From: Casuarius casuarius
Lineage: Eukaryota > Chordata > Aves > Casuariiformes > Casuariidae
DNA length: 64,000 bases
Direction of reading: 5' to 3'
Assembly: GCA_003342895.1 (NCBI GenBank)
Contig: PTFA01000005.1
Span: forward strand, 3,501,963-3,565,962
Each line of letters starts with the position of its first letter. The first letter of the stretch is position 1. A program made the translations under genes and the position numbers. Of this stretch, positions 24,550 to 38,931 are shown piece after piece. Below the pieces are notes generated by a model. It saw nothing but the letters and a program-made list of their open reading frames with translations, did not search any database and had not been told where the DNA came from.

Positions 24550-27500
24550 AGCAAGTACTTAATAACATGATATTAATTGCCAACAAATGAGAACATTTTA
24601 TTTTAAATAGTTATTCTCTATGCCTCTTCATCTGCTTGTAGAGCAATTTAATAAAAGTAACTTTATTCTTTAATCAACTTTTCTTTAAAGTTCACAGGTA
24701 TGTCGTGATGGCAGGTAAGACAATAGCTGCATCTCTTGTCAATGAAGTTGCAACTAATATTTGACAATATAACATTAGTGTGCAGTTTGTGCTTTGTACT
24801 GTTTCTGCTTTTACCCAGAGTAAGCAAAGCTGGATGTAAAACTCATGTGCGACCGGGGGAATAGGTTAATGGGATGTCCGCACTATATCTTTTCTAATCT
24901 CCCCCAAATCCCCTTATCTGCTAGCTAATCAAATAGAGATAAACAATTTTTTTACCTTTTTTCGAAAAGGAGTTAAGTACGTATTTTGCAGTCGGGATTC
25001 GGAAGCTTCTTTGTACCTGTTTTAATGTTGGTGCTTTTGAAAGTGAAATAAAATTCCCAATTGCCTTCACGTTTGTAAAATTCCCTCTCTTTCCTTGAGC
25101 AGCACAGGAGCCGAGGTTGCGAGTTACAGGAGTGCCTGAGAAGTAGGAAGACGTGGGCACGTAGGGGCTGCCCAGAGCTCTGCTCTGTGGCTCTCCTCTG
25201 CCTCATGCCTGTCGTGAATGTCAGTGAGCGCGGAGAGCAGCGCTCCGCTAGCTCAAATGTCATCCCTCCCACACGTACCATGCTACAATGTTTGTAGCAG
25301 TTATTATGTGTATTTCCCAAAAAGGGAGACTGGTAGGTTGTTTTCATTCCCCCTCCCTGCCCGGCTCCCCCTTCTGTACTTCGCCTTGTGGGACCCCTTA
25401 TCCTTTCTCCTCTTGTGAAGATTGGTAACTAGTATTTACGTGACTGCTTATCTGAACTGTCTGCTTTTTTATTATTTATTTATTTATTAATTTTGCAGCC
25501 ATTTCTTTTACAGTTTAGTAGCCTACTATGTTGCTCGTCAGAGAATTGAAAACTTAAATTCAGATGGGATCAGCAATAAAAATCTGTCGTGTGCTTCCTA
25601 TGACTTGCCTTCTCTGTGCAAACTCAGTGTAGTCCTTTAAGTCCCTGTCCTGTTCAGGTATGATAGTAGTGTACAGTAAGAGTGATGATGTGTCTGCGAC
25701 TGTTAACAAACTAATCGCTGTACAGGTGTGGACTGTGCTAATAGGGCTATAGTGGTACTCCAATCTGACCCAGCACTACGCTGCTGCGCAGGTATATGTT
25801 GCTTGCTTGCGCGCACTCAGGTGTCTGTGCCCTGCCTTGTCTCGGTGTCCCATGTGAGATTGCCTGGAAAGCTCCTGGCAGGGCAGGACGGCAGCCATCC
25901 ATCTTCCAGCCCATGACGCCATCCACTCCTAAAGGCGGTATGTGGNGCAGAGTAGCGGCGCGGTTTTGGAGTTGAGTCAAGCTTATTTGGCTCTTTAGAA
26001 TGAAAGAATGGGTCATTTGATCCTATTTCTTATGCGTGGACTTTGGAGAGGGCATGTGGCAAGGAATTCAGATTATTTTAGCAGATACTTTTTTCCCTCC
26101 TCTGTCTGGGTAGAGGGGTAACCGGAATTTAGAAAATTGAGGCCATATGTTTTTTCTGGGTTATGAGTAGTAGGGCATCAGAGTGAACAGAGACTGACAA
26201 AGTCTCGCTGGCAGGCCGCTGGGAAAGCAGTTTGTCTGAAATACGGGAAACTGAGAATAAAATTTATCTTCACTGCAGAGGCTTCTTAGGAGAGCGGAGG
26301 TGTTCTGCTGTGTGTTTACTCCGTCTAGAAGCTCAAGTGCAAGGCAATCTTTGAATTCTTGGAGGGGAACTTCAAAATGGAAGTGTAACCTGTGCATTGG
26401 AGTTCTCTTAGTCTGGTTATAAAATATGCTCGATTTAATCATTTACTCAATTACTGTTACTTTTTGTCTTAATTTCCAGTGTTGATCATCTGGGTGAATG
26501 GGATTTGTATGTGCCTTTAAGTAGATGGGAGTTGCTTGCTAGGAGCGTTAAGGATGGGGAATTGCAATCTCCTATTACAGCAGTTTAAAAATAAAAACCC
26601 AAAGCAAAAACAACAAACACAAATCTGGGTCTTATGTGCTAAATATGGGTTTCGTCTAGATTTCAAATCCATATGTATGGACCTTGCATCTGTTCATCTC
26701 GAGAAGAAATATGCACTAAATTTTTAAAATAACAGGAGGATAATAGTTGTTTTTACTGTTTTTGGCAAACCCCCCTTTGTTCAACATCTGTAATAGACAG
26801 GAAATAATTAGCGGCCCTGTTCCAGAGAGCTGTCTCCTCAGTGAAAAACTGTAAACAAATATTCATAACAATGGATTGTTTTGCAAGTGTATTCCCTGTA
26901 ACCCTTGGTACTTGTCCTTCAAAGCAGTCCTGCAGAGGCATACTTGNGCATAGCCTTGGACGTGAGGTTTATGAGTTTGCTGCTTGGTGGAAGGGGCTGT
27001 AGAGAGATGTGGTTTGGAACAGTGGTTGCAGATGACTTCAGCTGCAGTGAATTAAAAGCTGCCTGCTATGTTCAGATTCATATTATCCAAATTGACAGGG
27101 CTGGATTTAAATCCCAGATTCTTTCTCCTGTTGGTATAAGCATATGCCAGCAAGGGATCTTTGAGAGTTCACACGTGAATAGAAAAAAATTTTACTTGCA
27201 GTAACTTCTCTTTTCAGTTATTCCTTTCACTTTTTTAAAAACTACATTTTCACAGTTCAGAATTCACTCTAATTAATGTCTTTGTATTCTACCCTTGAGC
27301 ACGATATCTAGCTTGTGCTATTTTAAAATGGATTTAAAATGTTTCTAATTAATTTAACCTGGGAATTCTGTGCCAAATAAGTTAGTATTTTCAGGACAAT
27401 TTCTTAATATAGTCTTTTTCAGTCACTGCTCTAGTATTCTCCTGTCATGTTTACTTCATTCTAAAAAGAACTTTAAATACACGTTATACAATGAAAAAGA

Positions 27501-30500
27501 TCATTAGAAATGAGCACCATGTAATAGAAATGGAGAACTAAGTAGCAACCAGAGAAATGGACTAATCTCTCAGTTAACCTTGATACTGCTTTATTTTCAA
27601 AGAGCAGTGCAATCAGTAGTAACAAAACTTTCAGGGTAGCTAAGGCATTAGACAAAACAAATTACAGTATTCCCTCCTCCTCCCCCTCCTCCTCCTTTCT
27701 CCAGCAGTTTGTAGGTTACATAAGCTGATTTTTTTGTTTTTCCTCTTTAATAGTGAACAGACTTTACTCTTCTCTCTAAGCTGACTGGTTTGCATGCTTA
27801 CGTTTTTCCTCTCAAAACAGGCTTGCCTTCAAAGAGGAGGAGCATATTATAATTGAAAGACCCAGCATGTAGACTCTCAGCATATATTGAACATCTGGTG
27901 AGGAGTCTTCTCTGGCAGTTTATAGGTCTTGTAAATAGGATATATGCGAGTCTGTCATGGGGTTATTACCCTTGTGAAATCAATTCCTTGTGCAGTGGAA
28001 TATATTTAAAAATGTCTTCTGAACCAGGTAAGATTGAATGGAATGCTTCTGTTAAATCTTAATCTCTTCAAGACTTGGGGGTATTTGTGTCCAGAGATGC
28101 ACAGAGTTAAACTTTATAGTATGATGCCTTGAAGCAAATAAACACATTAAAAATTCAGCTGCTTCCTGATGTAATACAGTTGGAATGTCATGGTGTCTTT
28201 TCGCTCCTGTTCTAAGTAAATTAGCTTGCAGTTTCTTGAGCTGCTTGCCTAATAAACCTACCATGCAGCGAACCATGTTACTTCTGGCTCGTTTTGCCAC
28301 TGCTTTCACCGGCTCAAGACTTTCTAAAGCAAATCAGTTTTGTGATATTTATAAGTGTTTTCTATTTCTGGCTTATTTGCCATGTTCATAGAGCTCAGTT
28401 TATAGCTGCACGGTTTCTATAGTACAGTTCTGTAAAGCAGCCCTGGCCCTAAGAGATTACATCTCTTACTGTTTTAGGAAATAGATGTGTACTTCTGGCT
28501 TATGCTCAGCTTTTCTTGTATAGTTCTGAAATAATACATTTAGCTTCAATTTACACTACTTTAAGGTATAGAATTGTCTTTCAGAATAAAAGAATATCTT
28601 CTTACTTTTCTTTATTCAGTGAAAGGTTTGGGTTTTTTGGATTGCAAATATGTTTCTAACTTAATTTTTAGGCATACTGCTGAAAATATTACTTTACTGA
28701 TAAGTGACTGTATTTTTCAGTTTTGAGAGAAGCTCAACTTAAAGTAAATTAAATTAAAAGGTTTACCCAGCCCTAACAGCTTAATATAAGAAAACAAATA
28801 TTTTGAACTAAATTTTTTCCATGGAGCTGGAGATGAAATAGGTCTGTGAACGGTTTGGGTTCAGAAGGCCTGTCTCTTCTTGGAAAGCCCACTGAGACTA
28901 AATAGAGTGAAGGGAGTTACTGTATGAGTGTGTTTGAGAAATCTGTCAGAGAAGCTTGAAGTAGATGCATGCAAGTATCTCTACCCAGCTCTTCTGTTTT
29001 TAGTATTTGTGGGCATCTACTTTCTCCTGGGTAGAAAGAATACTTGTTTTGAAATCATTCTGTTGGCTTCTTATCTGTTTTATGATCCAATTTGAAATTG
29101 CTCTTCTTCTAGATTTTGTTAATCAACCTGCAGAATGGGAAGATCAATTTTCCTCCAGCTCTTTAAGTATCGTTTTTCTGTATCCTGAGAAAATCTGTGT
29201 GTGGATGTAGGAAACTTTCCTTCATCAATCTTGCTCTTTGAAGCTGTTTTCTAGGATCTGTAATGCATCTGTTCTTCCTACAAATGTATAAAACCCTCAT
29301 GGATTTTCAGGAAGCTCAGAGTGATGCTGTAACTACTATTTCCATACTACAGCTCATCTTCCCTCTCGCCCTTTGGCTTCCTTGTGGGTTTTTCTGTTCG
29401 CAGAGGCCTACAGTGCATACTTGCAGAACAGTGGCAGTCTGAATGTAACATTTACTGTGAAGCTGTGAGCTCTGATTTTGAGAGATCAAACATGAAATAC
29501 AAATGTATTTGTAGGTGCCGTAAGGTGGTATAGGTTATACTCTCATGGTATTTTTCAGGCAGTCACTTTGCCCAGGCTCCAGTTAGAAGCTGTATCAATG
29601 CAGTTAGTGCAATAGTGGACTGTCTAGCAAACAGCTGGCTTGAAGGGCAAAAAACCTGAGCTGCTGTCTGCCTGCAGAGTAGCATGTAGATGCCTCATCA
29701 TGTGACCTTTTCACAGTGGTATCAGGAGACTTTAATACCATATAGACAGTATGCATAGAAAAGATGACACCAAGTAGTTCCAGTTTGTGCAGGTTTGAAA
29801 TTGAGTGGGCAGATATCCCTTGACACTCCTACATAGGAGCTGAAAGAAACTCTGAGTTACTGCTTTCTCTATCACTTGCCTAAGTGCTGGCTGCTTACAG
29901 TCAGAAATAGGAAGAATTCCTTTCAGTGTTGACTACTGGAATTGCACACCTGAAGGGACCGGCATAGGGTACTTATACAAAGATATAAATTCACATGTCA
30001 GTTTATTCATTGTTCAGCCATGCAATTGAGGCTGTGTCCAGGTGCCTGAGCAAAGCAGTTTTTCAAGTAGCAAAGGCTCGTAACAAATAAGGAAAACACT
30101 AGAAGCATGTACATTTTCTGCAGCTTTACCCGTTTTTGAAGATAGGAACTTTACAGATTTTGGGGGGGTGGAGTCCCTATAAAAAGCATCACTGAGAAAC
30201 TGGTTTCAAGCAATGTAGGGTTAAAAGGCTTGATGATACCTTAACCCGGAAGTCAACAGAGAGCTAAGTGTTCTCATTCGTACCATCAGTACTCTTGGCT
30301 GTAGGACTGCAGCACTCAAGAGTCTTCCGTTAGTCTTTTCAGCGATAGATGCTATATGGACAGAGAGTGTCTAATAGCTTAGGCCAGTGCTTGTAAATCT
30401 GGAGAAGTTGTTGAGTGTTTACTCAAAATTCAAAGCACTTACGGAATGCTCATTTTCCCCCTCTCCCCTCCTCATTTATGTTTATTGTAAAAGAAAGGGT

Positions 30501-33500
30501 TAAGTCCCTTAAGATTACAGGTTGGGAAATTTAGTGCCTGTGTGTATCCTTAGAGTTTGACAGGCAACACTTGACCTTGAGAAAGACAGAAAGGGTAGGT
30601 AGTTAGGAAACATAATCTTTGCTTTAGATTGTCATAAAATATTCAACATATTGTAGCTTCTCCTGCTTGCCTGTGAAGAAGCCCTTACAATTATGATCTG
30701 CTCACTTAAGAAACAAATCAAAAAACCCCAAAAGCCAAAATAAAAAAAAAAAAATCCCACCTGAGTGAGATGGTATCAGGTGGAGAGGAATCATAGTATT
30801 GCCAAACCTTGCCTCAAACAAATGGAATTTTATTTATTTATTAAGAATAACTTCACAGATTTTATTTGCTCACTGTTTTGGAAGACTTTCCTTCCCAATA
30901 TGAAAGCTGCTGGTTTTTTATGAATATTTTGATGTTCTTTCTACTGATGCCAGAAACAGAGGCTTTAAGAACAACAGTAAGTGTTGCACAGAGTCAGCAA
31001 CGTTGTGCTGGGCTGCAGTTCCATGAAGAGCTCAAATGATCTACTGGGTAATCGCTGCCAAAAGGCTGCCCAGGCCCTCCCTGGGACTTTCCCAGACCTT
31101 GGGTCTCTTACACGAGCCAATGCAGCTTGCTCACACAGCAGAAAAATACTGTGGTAAAAACGATGTACCTTTTTCTGCTGTGTGCAGGAGTAACGTTGGC
31201 CTAGAGACAAATCCAGCAAGCATTAAAGCTGGCAAGAAGTAACCGATGGGAACTAAAGGAGTGTTAAGGGGAGGAGGGGAGGAAACCTCCTGTTCTTGGT
31301 GGGGGCTGTCTCACGCTGTCTTGTGTCACTGCATTTTGGTTTTGAGCAGACTTTTTTCTCTGCCNGAGAGCCTTAAACATTTTCATTTTCAAAGTGGAAG
31401 TACAGTGCTTGCAAAGTGAAAGAATGCAAATGTTGAGAGCCTCCTTCAGACGTGTTGGACAACAGCTGAGTTATTATAAAATTATTTCTCTTCATGAAAT
31501 ATTAGTGATTTTAAAGTATTTTTACACTGTGACCTTTTAAAAGAATTTCCTATCCGTTTGCACGCTCAAAGACAGGGAAGCTTTTGAAATGTTCATGTGA
31601 CTGTTAAGCTTTTTGGAACAGTGTGGCAAATATCCATTCAAGTCTGCATCAAGAACTATTTTAATTCCCCAAATTAAGAAGTTGTATGAAATGACATTTT
31701 AAATTCATCATGCGGGGGTTTTTTTAGGAATATATTTTAAATATGTTTTGGAAAAGAGAGAAGAGAACTTTATAGAACTGTTGTGAATTTGTATCTCCTA
31801 GACAGTTCATAGCATAATATGTGAAGCTCCATCAGTGCATATTATCTTCAAGGGCTGAATGTACTGATGTGCAACTCTGTTAATCTGAAGTGACTTCTGT
31901 AAACAGCATAAACAGTAATCTCTGGCAATTTAGGGCTGGGGTTTTTTTTCGCCCTTTTGATTCCAGGGCAACATGTGTTTGACTTTCTTTCATAAGGTTG
32001 GTTGTAAACTGATGAGTAGCATGAAATGGTTGTCTCTATCTTGTTCTTTACAGGCAAAAGAGCACATAAAAACTGGCATAGTAACAGCAGGTTTTGAAGT
32101 GCCTGGATAAGGAAGGTCCTTCTTGAATAATTTCACAGGAAGGCCCTTAATGTACTTAAACCAGGCTTTTTGTGGCCATTCTTACGTTTTTTTTCAACGA
32201 GGTCAAAAGCAGGAAGCTATTGAATTCTTGTGAAGAGTCCAGCTTTGGGTTCTTTATATTTCTGTTTTGGTGCAGTAAGCATTCCCAGGGAGCCGCTTGT
32301 TTTTCTGTGTTTTGTAGATGATGGTTGTTAATTACTTGGCAGAGAGCAGGAAGTGCTCAGGGAGCCTGACGACGGGCTGCGTGCCCCTGACTTGGGGAGG
32401 AAAAGTGTTGGGAACTGAGCAGCTGGGGTGCTGCACAGCTGCACTGCTCATACTTACTTAAGGGACTAGTAAACACATGCTTCTCTCCACCCGCTCTTTG
32501 TTCTTTATCAAATTCGTACTTCTAAACTTACCTTTAATCTTTTAAATAGCAGAAAGCGGTGCCTGGTATCCTGTTGTAATGCCGTTGTGTGGTGCGGGTC
32601 CTGTGGCCGATTCTTTAATTAGGGCATATTATTTTAAATCTCAATTCACCTTTTTTAGAGAAGAGGGATTTTTTTCCTACTGTTTGTGCCAACACTGACT
32701 GTTCAGGTATTATGTGGTAAAATTAACATGATCTAGTGGCTCCTTGCTTCTGAAGAGGCAGTCCTGCTCCCTCCCCCCCACACACATACATTGGCACTTT
32801 TGCCCAAGCTCGGTGCGTCCGACCCCATAGTAAAATGAATGAATGAGTGAAATTGGGAGAGAGCTCTTTGCTTTTTTTGGTGGGGTTATGTTTCCCCAGC
32901 TTGGATACATCGCAGCACTGATGGGAAGACAGCGGTGGGAGCAGGCACCCGGGAAGATGGAGGGGAGCGGGTGAAGTGCCTGTGCCGTGCTGGCTGGCTC
33001 TTGCATGGGCTCAGGCTGCTGAGCTGTGCCTGCTCTCAGTACTGGCCGGGCACACGTTCCTGCTTCAGCAGTTGGACGTGGGAAGCGGTTTCCGTCTATC
33101 AGTGATTATTTTATTGGCTTGTGTTGGACATGTGGCTTCTGTTTGGATCTTTGGCTGTTCTGAATTTCAGATATATTATAAATTTATGTATATCTTTAAA
33201 TTACTTGGATACTTTCTGTATGTGTGTGTATATATATAAAAATAATATATATATAAAACTTGTGTTCAGATCTTCTGAAATAATAGTTAGGAGTTACAGT
33301 TCAAGCCTTCTGTAATTAGATAATTTTTTCCTTGTGTCTGTGGTACTTTTTTTTTCTCTGCATCCTGTTTCTAAACATATTTTCTCTTAGTAATCTATCT
33401 TCTATTAATAGAAGTAGCTGAATTCAAAGTAGCTGTAGTAACTGTCTCAAAGCATATGTATGTTTTGTAAAATAGCTGCAAGGTGAGATGAGAGGAATCT

Positions 33501-35320
33501 GAAAAAACTGCGTAGATAACTGGTCAGAATGGAAAATCAAGATATCAGCAATTGCACTGTTAGAGAAGTCGTCTTATGTAGTTGCAGTGCGTAGTGAGCA
33601 AAGGGGTGAAATTCATATTTAGTTCATATTTCTCAATGTGTTTTGAAAACCTGTTACGGAGTACTTGCCTAAAATTGAAATACAATATTGTTTCCTAACA
33701 GGCTCTAGATTATAGAAGGGGAAGACTTCTTTCATTCTCTGAATTATCACTGCACTCACATAGTAATTATATTTTAATATGTCAATTTGAATAATTACAG
33801 TTTTTTGGACATGAGACAATTATCAGCATTTTTTTCTTAGCATGACCCAAGTGCTGGAGGTGCTCACCTTGATGTGAAATGTTAGGCTGAGTTGATGGGT
33901 ACAGTGTCATGCTTGATTATCCTGTATATGATACAATGGAAAAAAACCGAATCATCTTAGGACCTAACAAATAAAGTGAAAGAAACAGGGCTGAGTGCCA
34001 CAAGCTTTGTTCAGGCAAGGGATTCTTCTGTGATCAGTGAGCCTGCATACATGAATGGGGTGTCTTGCTTACAAATAGGAGCTCAGGATGTTTAGAAAAT
34101 GATGGTTGACCTCTGTACAAAATATGCTGAAGTCACTTGAAAACTCAGTGAAAAATTTTCAGCGTTAATTAACATAATCATGGAGGCAATGTTTTGTACC
34201 TTACACAGTTCTACCAAGAAAACTAAAAGGAGAAATTACTTTAGGGAAAACTCTGCAGAGGTGCTTGCAATTAATCTTTTCTCATGGTCTTGGACTTCAT
34301 AATCAAAATAGCTATTAATGCGGTAGGAACTTAAGAAAGCCACACAAACCTTACTCAACCCCTTCCTTCATCAAATGCGCAGGAAGCCGTAAAAAGCTCA
34401 CAAGGACAGGGAGGGAGGAAATGACCCTCAGAAACAATTCTCGCTAAATTTACNATGATTGCTATAGGGGAAGAGACTGAAATATGTGGTCAGTACTTGC
34501 CTGTGGCTTTGTAAAACATGGTCATGTGAGAAGCAGTTCTTGGTGAAGGTGGCTGTCATGTGTTATGGGACTGGTAAAAGGCTGTGTAGACAGGGACAGA
34601 GCTAAATTACTTGGATCTCTGGCTGGGGTAGAAAAGAGACATTAAGAGCAGGGTAGCTGACTTTGTTAGGTTTCTTATCCTGCAGTGAGGAAAGTGTTGC
34701 TATTTCCTATACCCGTTTTCTTTTTTGGTAATTTTTTGAGGTAAGCTTTTGAGGTAGGTTCTTGGCTCATGGCTGTAGGATCAGAAACCTTGGTCACCCT
34801 TAAGTTGCGGAGGTTGGCTTAATAAAAAGGAAGACAGTTCTGGCCAAAGCTGCTTAAACAGGTATTGATATTATTTATGGAAAACAAGCTATAAAAAGTC
34901 TCCACAGGTAAAAGAACACGATTGCGTACTTGCTTTTTAGATCTTGGGCTTGCTAGTGATTGTTCAGAGACCAAAGTATAAACAGGAGTTGGAGGGAATG
35001 TTTTGTGATGCAGGAACTAAGTGTGTGAAAGAATAGTTCTTGATTCCTGTAAACAGAATTTGTTTTACTTGGAGCTCTCTCTTTAATTGTACGTGTTCTG
35101 GAGATGCGGCTTGAAAGCTACTTGACCCTGTTCCCATAAGAAACCGCCAGTATTCAATAAATAGCTGATTAACCACTGTTATCAGCAAATCCATTGTCCC
35201 AGTGTATGAGAGTGTAGGCGACTCAGAAGAGCCTTCATGTGATAGATTGTGTGTTTCTGGTTGAGGACTTCAGCCATAAGCTGCTACTTTCAAACCAGAA
35301 ACTGAGCATTGGCAGCTGAT
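24550..35320. other. Non-coding; no exon recognised
   Basis: Long AT-rich stretch with a mildly CpG-richer zone at about 25,090-25,930, a pyrimidine tract of CCT repeats at 27,672-27,702, a TATT run at 25,467-25,490 and a TA run at 33,225-33,255. No open frame has a recognisable product or a convincing splice-site pair. Confidence 0.55.
33223..33255 (+). repeat. TG/TA microsatellite
   Basis: A short TGTGTG run leads into TATATATA, an A-rich break and a second TATATATA run. Confidence 0.8.
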
Positions 35321-35329
35321 TCGAAATCC

Positions 35330-35890
35330 ATGGCTCCTAGTCAAGGGAGACGCAGGCGCATTTCAGCTGAGCTACGCTACTGAGCTGGCTACTGCTGCCT
35401 GCTCCCTCAAGCTCCCTGGCTCTCCTTTGGAGGCAAGAGCAGCAATGACACATCTCTGGAGGTCCTGCCATCTCCAGCAGCGGCTCGGGCAGTTGCAAGG
35501 CCCAAAATTGGCTTGCTGCCTCCCCTCCCTGTGTTGTGTTGCATATGGTGAGGGAAGAAGGTGGGAATGAAAAGTGAAAGCAGCAGTGGTCAGGAATAAG
35601 GTGGTCACATGTCATCTCAGTGGCTTATGGCCTCCACAACCTGGCTAGTGTGCTCTTCACCCCACTGTAAGTCCATCCCTGTGGCTGTCGGTATCCCCCA
35701 GCTCTTGCAGGGAATGTCCCTGGCTGGTCGTCCTCCACTCCTGCAGTCCCCAGCATCATCTCCCCACTTGTTATCCTCCAAGAACTGGGTGACTAGACGG
35801 CTGTGGCACTGCTAGACTCTGGAGGCAGAGACAAAAGCAGTGGTCCAGCGGGGGAAGGCTGTCGAAGATGATGACAGCAGGGAGGCTTGT
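35330..35890. other. GC-richer non-coding block of unknown nature
   Basis: About 560 bp with higher GC than either side and runs of CTGCTG and CTCC-type motifs. Small open frames exist in several registers on both strands, none recognisable. It could be an old unrecognised repeat or a regulatory block; it has far fewer CpGs than the 10-11 kb block. Confidence 0.35.
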
Positions 35891-35894
35891 TCCC

Positions 35895-38850
35895 AGAACG
35901 CTTAAAAAACTGTGGCTTTAATCCAGTTTTAAAAAGCTGTTTACTCTCTCCTTTTCTGTTTGATTTTTATACGACTAGTTAGCACTGATTGTATATACCA
36001 CTTGGACTTCTGTTTCTTATCAAATTAACTTTGTTTTTAAAGGCTCTGCATGTTTAAGATGTTGGTTTTCAACCTGCTTTGCATTCTTTTCCCTCTTGTT
36101 GCATTTCCATATTTCTGAGTCCAGAATGTGTCCCTTCTGGTGAGCAATATATTGTAACCAATTTATGTTGCATGGAGAAACTGTAATTTCTGCTAAGGAA
36201 ATCGTTTTTTGATCAGTCTGGCAAAGTGCCATTTCAAGTCTTGTACAGTGCTTTTCTTTCATTGAAACAGCACCAGCAGCACATGTTATGTTATTGTGCT
36301 AATCCAAAATTTAGACAAATGTTGGAAGATAAGCCCGTTAATTGCTGACTTACTCATTTTACCAAGAGTAAGAGGAGACACAGAGGTTTGCCTGCATGGA
36401 AAAGGCTGTTAGATGAGAGCCAAAAGAACAAAGATCACAGCCAGACAGGGAAAGGGACTCAGATACAGCGAGTCTCCTACTGTATACAAGTTAACCAGTG
36501 TTGGCAGGACATTTGTAGCGAAATCTGAAATTCACAGTTCAGTCCTTACTTTGCGTGATGTGCAGTATACTGAGGCTGAGATCAGAAGATTATTAGTGTT
36601 AAATCTTACTTTGTTAATATTAAAGTGCTTCCTTTTAAAGCTCAGACTTTGTGATCCTGCTAATCTGCTAACCTATTTAAATGTGGTGGCATCAATAGCT
36701 GGTAACTTGGCAAATTGTAGCTCTTTAGTAGCAGCTACTGTGAGCACTGTTTCAGTCTATCAGTGATCGGTTTCTTCCAGCCAGAGCAACCATAAAGCTT
36801 GACAAAACTGTGGACAGGCAGCATTTAGCACTCAAGTCTCATGAATACCCACAAACCAGACCAGTGCAATAGTGTCTCATCAGAAGCTGAGCAGATATGG
36901 CTGTGTACACACTTGGAATTCAGTTCTGTCACTAATGCTCTGCATAACCCACCTGAGCTTATTAGAAGTGAGATTGTTTCAAAAGTCAAAGCTGTTTCTC
37001 TTTTGCGTGTCTTGCACGGTTAAACTTGCTGAACTTTGTTTTAGTTCTGCTTTTGTGTTGTCCCTCTGTGTATTGTTAGAAGTGACTTGTGTGCTCAGTA
37101 TTATGCATGGCACAGTTTGGGAGCCTCTCTTCTGCATTACTGCATGAACCAACTTACCTACCCAGGAGTTGATTTTTTTTCTTGTTCCCAGAAAGTACTG
37201 GGTGGCAAGTATTTGGCCTTCCACTCCAGTTTTACGTTCAGTATTGTTTCATCTATTTAACTTCACCATCACTGAAGTGCGGTCATTGAACAAAGAGGGA
37301 GTGGTATCAATAAACTTTTTGCTGTCTACAGTTAATATGTACCATATCTACTTGAAGATTGATTTACTGCTTGCAATAAATCCTATGAAAGGGAGGATGA
37401 GATTTGTTTGGTAATCCTAGGAACGTTACCGTATCATGATATTAGAAATAATAGCCTTTTATGCATTGCACCCACATTATTCCCAGCAAGTGGTCTATCT
37501 CCTTCTGTTGAACTTTAAAATGATTTCTTTTTGCCTGTGTCCGAATAATAGCTTTGCAAGAGAAAACGTACATTTTTGCATTTTGTTTGTGTGTGTATCT
37601 GAACTAATCACTTACCAGCACTTGATCTGTATCTCAGGTTTTGCCAAGGTTCCACTCTTCAAACATAATTCTAAACCTTTGTATATTTGCCTTTATTTTT
37701 TTTGGTCAGCAGCTTCTTCTAAACCTTTGTATATTTGCCTTTATTTTTTTTGGTCAGCAGCTTCTTGTCCAGAAACAAACAAGTTTCTTCTTCAGCAAGA
37801 CATCCTTCCTGACTTCAGCGAAAGTTATTTTTCTCTTTTTACAGCATTGCTTTATCAGCTGTTTGCAGTATTTCAGCAGCGAGTCACCACAATAAACACA
37901 GACTTGACATTTAATCTTTAGAGCTCATCTGCACGGAACAGAATAGTAGTATGAAGTTTTTGTACTATTTTGATGCTCCAAAGCATTCACAACTCTGTCA
38001 TCACCATGATGGTAGAGGGGAAAATATGTCAAAACACAAATGTGTAATTAATTTGAGAGGATAGACTTTAACAGAGTGTGGAGGAAGATTTTTTTCATGT
38101 GAAAAATTTGGACCTCCATCCAAACTTCCCACTCTCTTTCACCATACCCCTAAGTTCTAAGATATTTTTGGATTAGTCCAGAAGGTTATTCTTGAAACAT
38201 GTTTGATTTTGTATTAGTAGCTTGAACCTCATAGTATCATATGGTTTCCTCGCAAAAACAGGACAATCCTGTGAACAGTACTAAATGGCTGGAAACAGTT
38301 TTGAGGGCAGGTTTGGACACAGGTATGGACAAAGTCCATGACCTAATTTACTAGGTCTCCCGCTCAGGCCTCAGCAAATCTGTATTGTAACTGTATAAGA
38401 GTCCCCTGGCTGCTTTCTCGTTTGTGCTGAGGGAACTGCTCATTCTTGTCCTGGCCTTGCTACAGTTCTTGTAGTGTCTAGGGAATGAGTGGATGGGTTG
38501 AATTAATCTCTTTATTTATCAGCAGTACTTCGTGCTGGTTTAAACTGATCAGCACATTGTATTGCTAGATTACTGTGGCTAAACTAGTGCTTTAGTTACA
38601 GGCTTTGATAGATGGGAAACCAGCTGAGCCTCCATTAAGGTTAAGGGGTAAGTAGGAAGGGTGAATTTTGCATTGATGGAGAGTTATATGCAACAGTCTA
38701 GCAATGTAACAGCAAGACCACAATCATTATGCAGGTGTTCTTGGGATTTAATGCACTGGCTAGATATAGTTAGGTAATTTTAAGAGAAGTAAGGCTGATT
38801 TTAAGATTTAATTTTTGCTTCCTGGAGTCAGAGAACAACCGTTTTCCCTT
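35895..38850. other. Non-coding; no exon recognised
   Basis: AT-rich sequence just upstream of the proposed long-isoform exon. An open frame at 36413-36766 has no recognised domain. The 48-bp duplication at 37.67 kb is listed separately. A promoter for the exon at 38.9 kb would have to lie here or further left, but no clear TATA or CpG signal was seen. Confidence 0.5.
37670..37765 (+). repeat. 48-bp perfect tandem duplication
   Basis: A 48-bp unit beginning TCTAAACCTTTGTATATTTG and ending GGTCAGCAGCTTCT occurs twice head to tail, at 37670-37717 and 37718-37765, without a difference. Lack of divergence suggests recent slippage or an assembly duplication. Confidence 0.93.
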
Positions 38851-38931
38851 AGGCTTTGGTTACATCCAGAAATTCTGCACTTCTTTCATTCAGAACATAC
38901 AATCAAGAGTAGGGTCACCATAGCCGTAAAA

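Noticed and set aside
36413..36766. 117-codon open frame upstream of FGD4
   Set aside because: No domain, no splice context, random composition.
38815..38931. Extension of the 38.9 kb exon's open frame upstream of its ATG
   Set aside because: The residues look random, the frame's left end has no ATG, and a plausible acceptor cuts across it at 38852.
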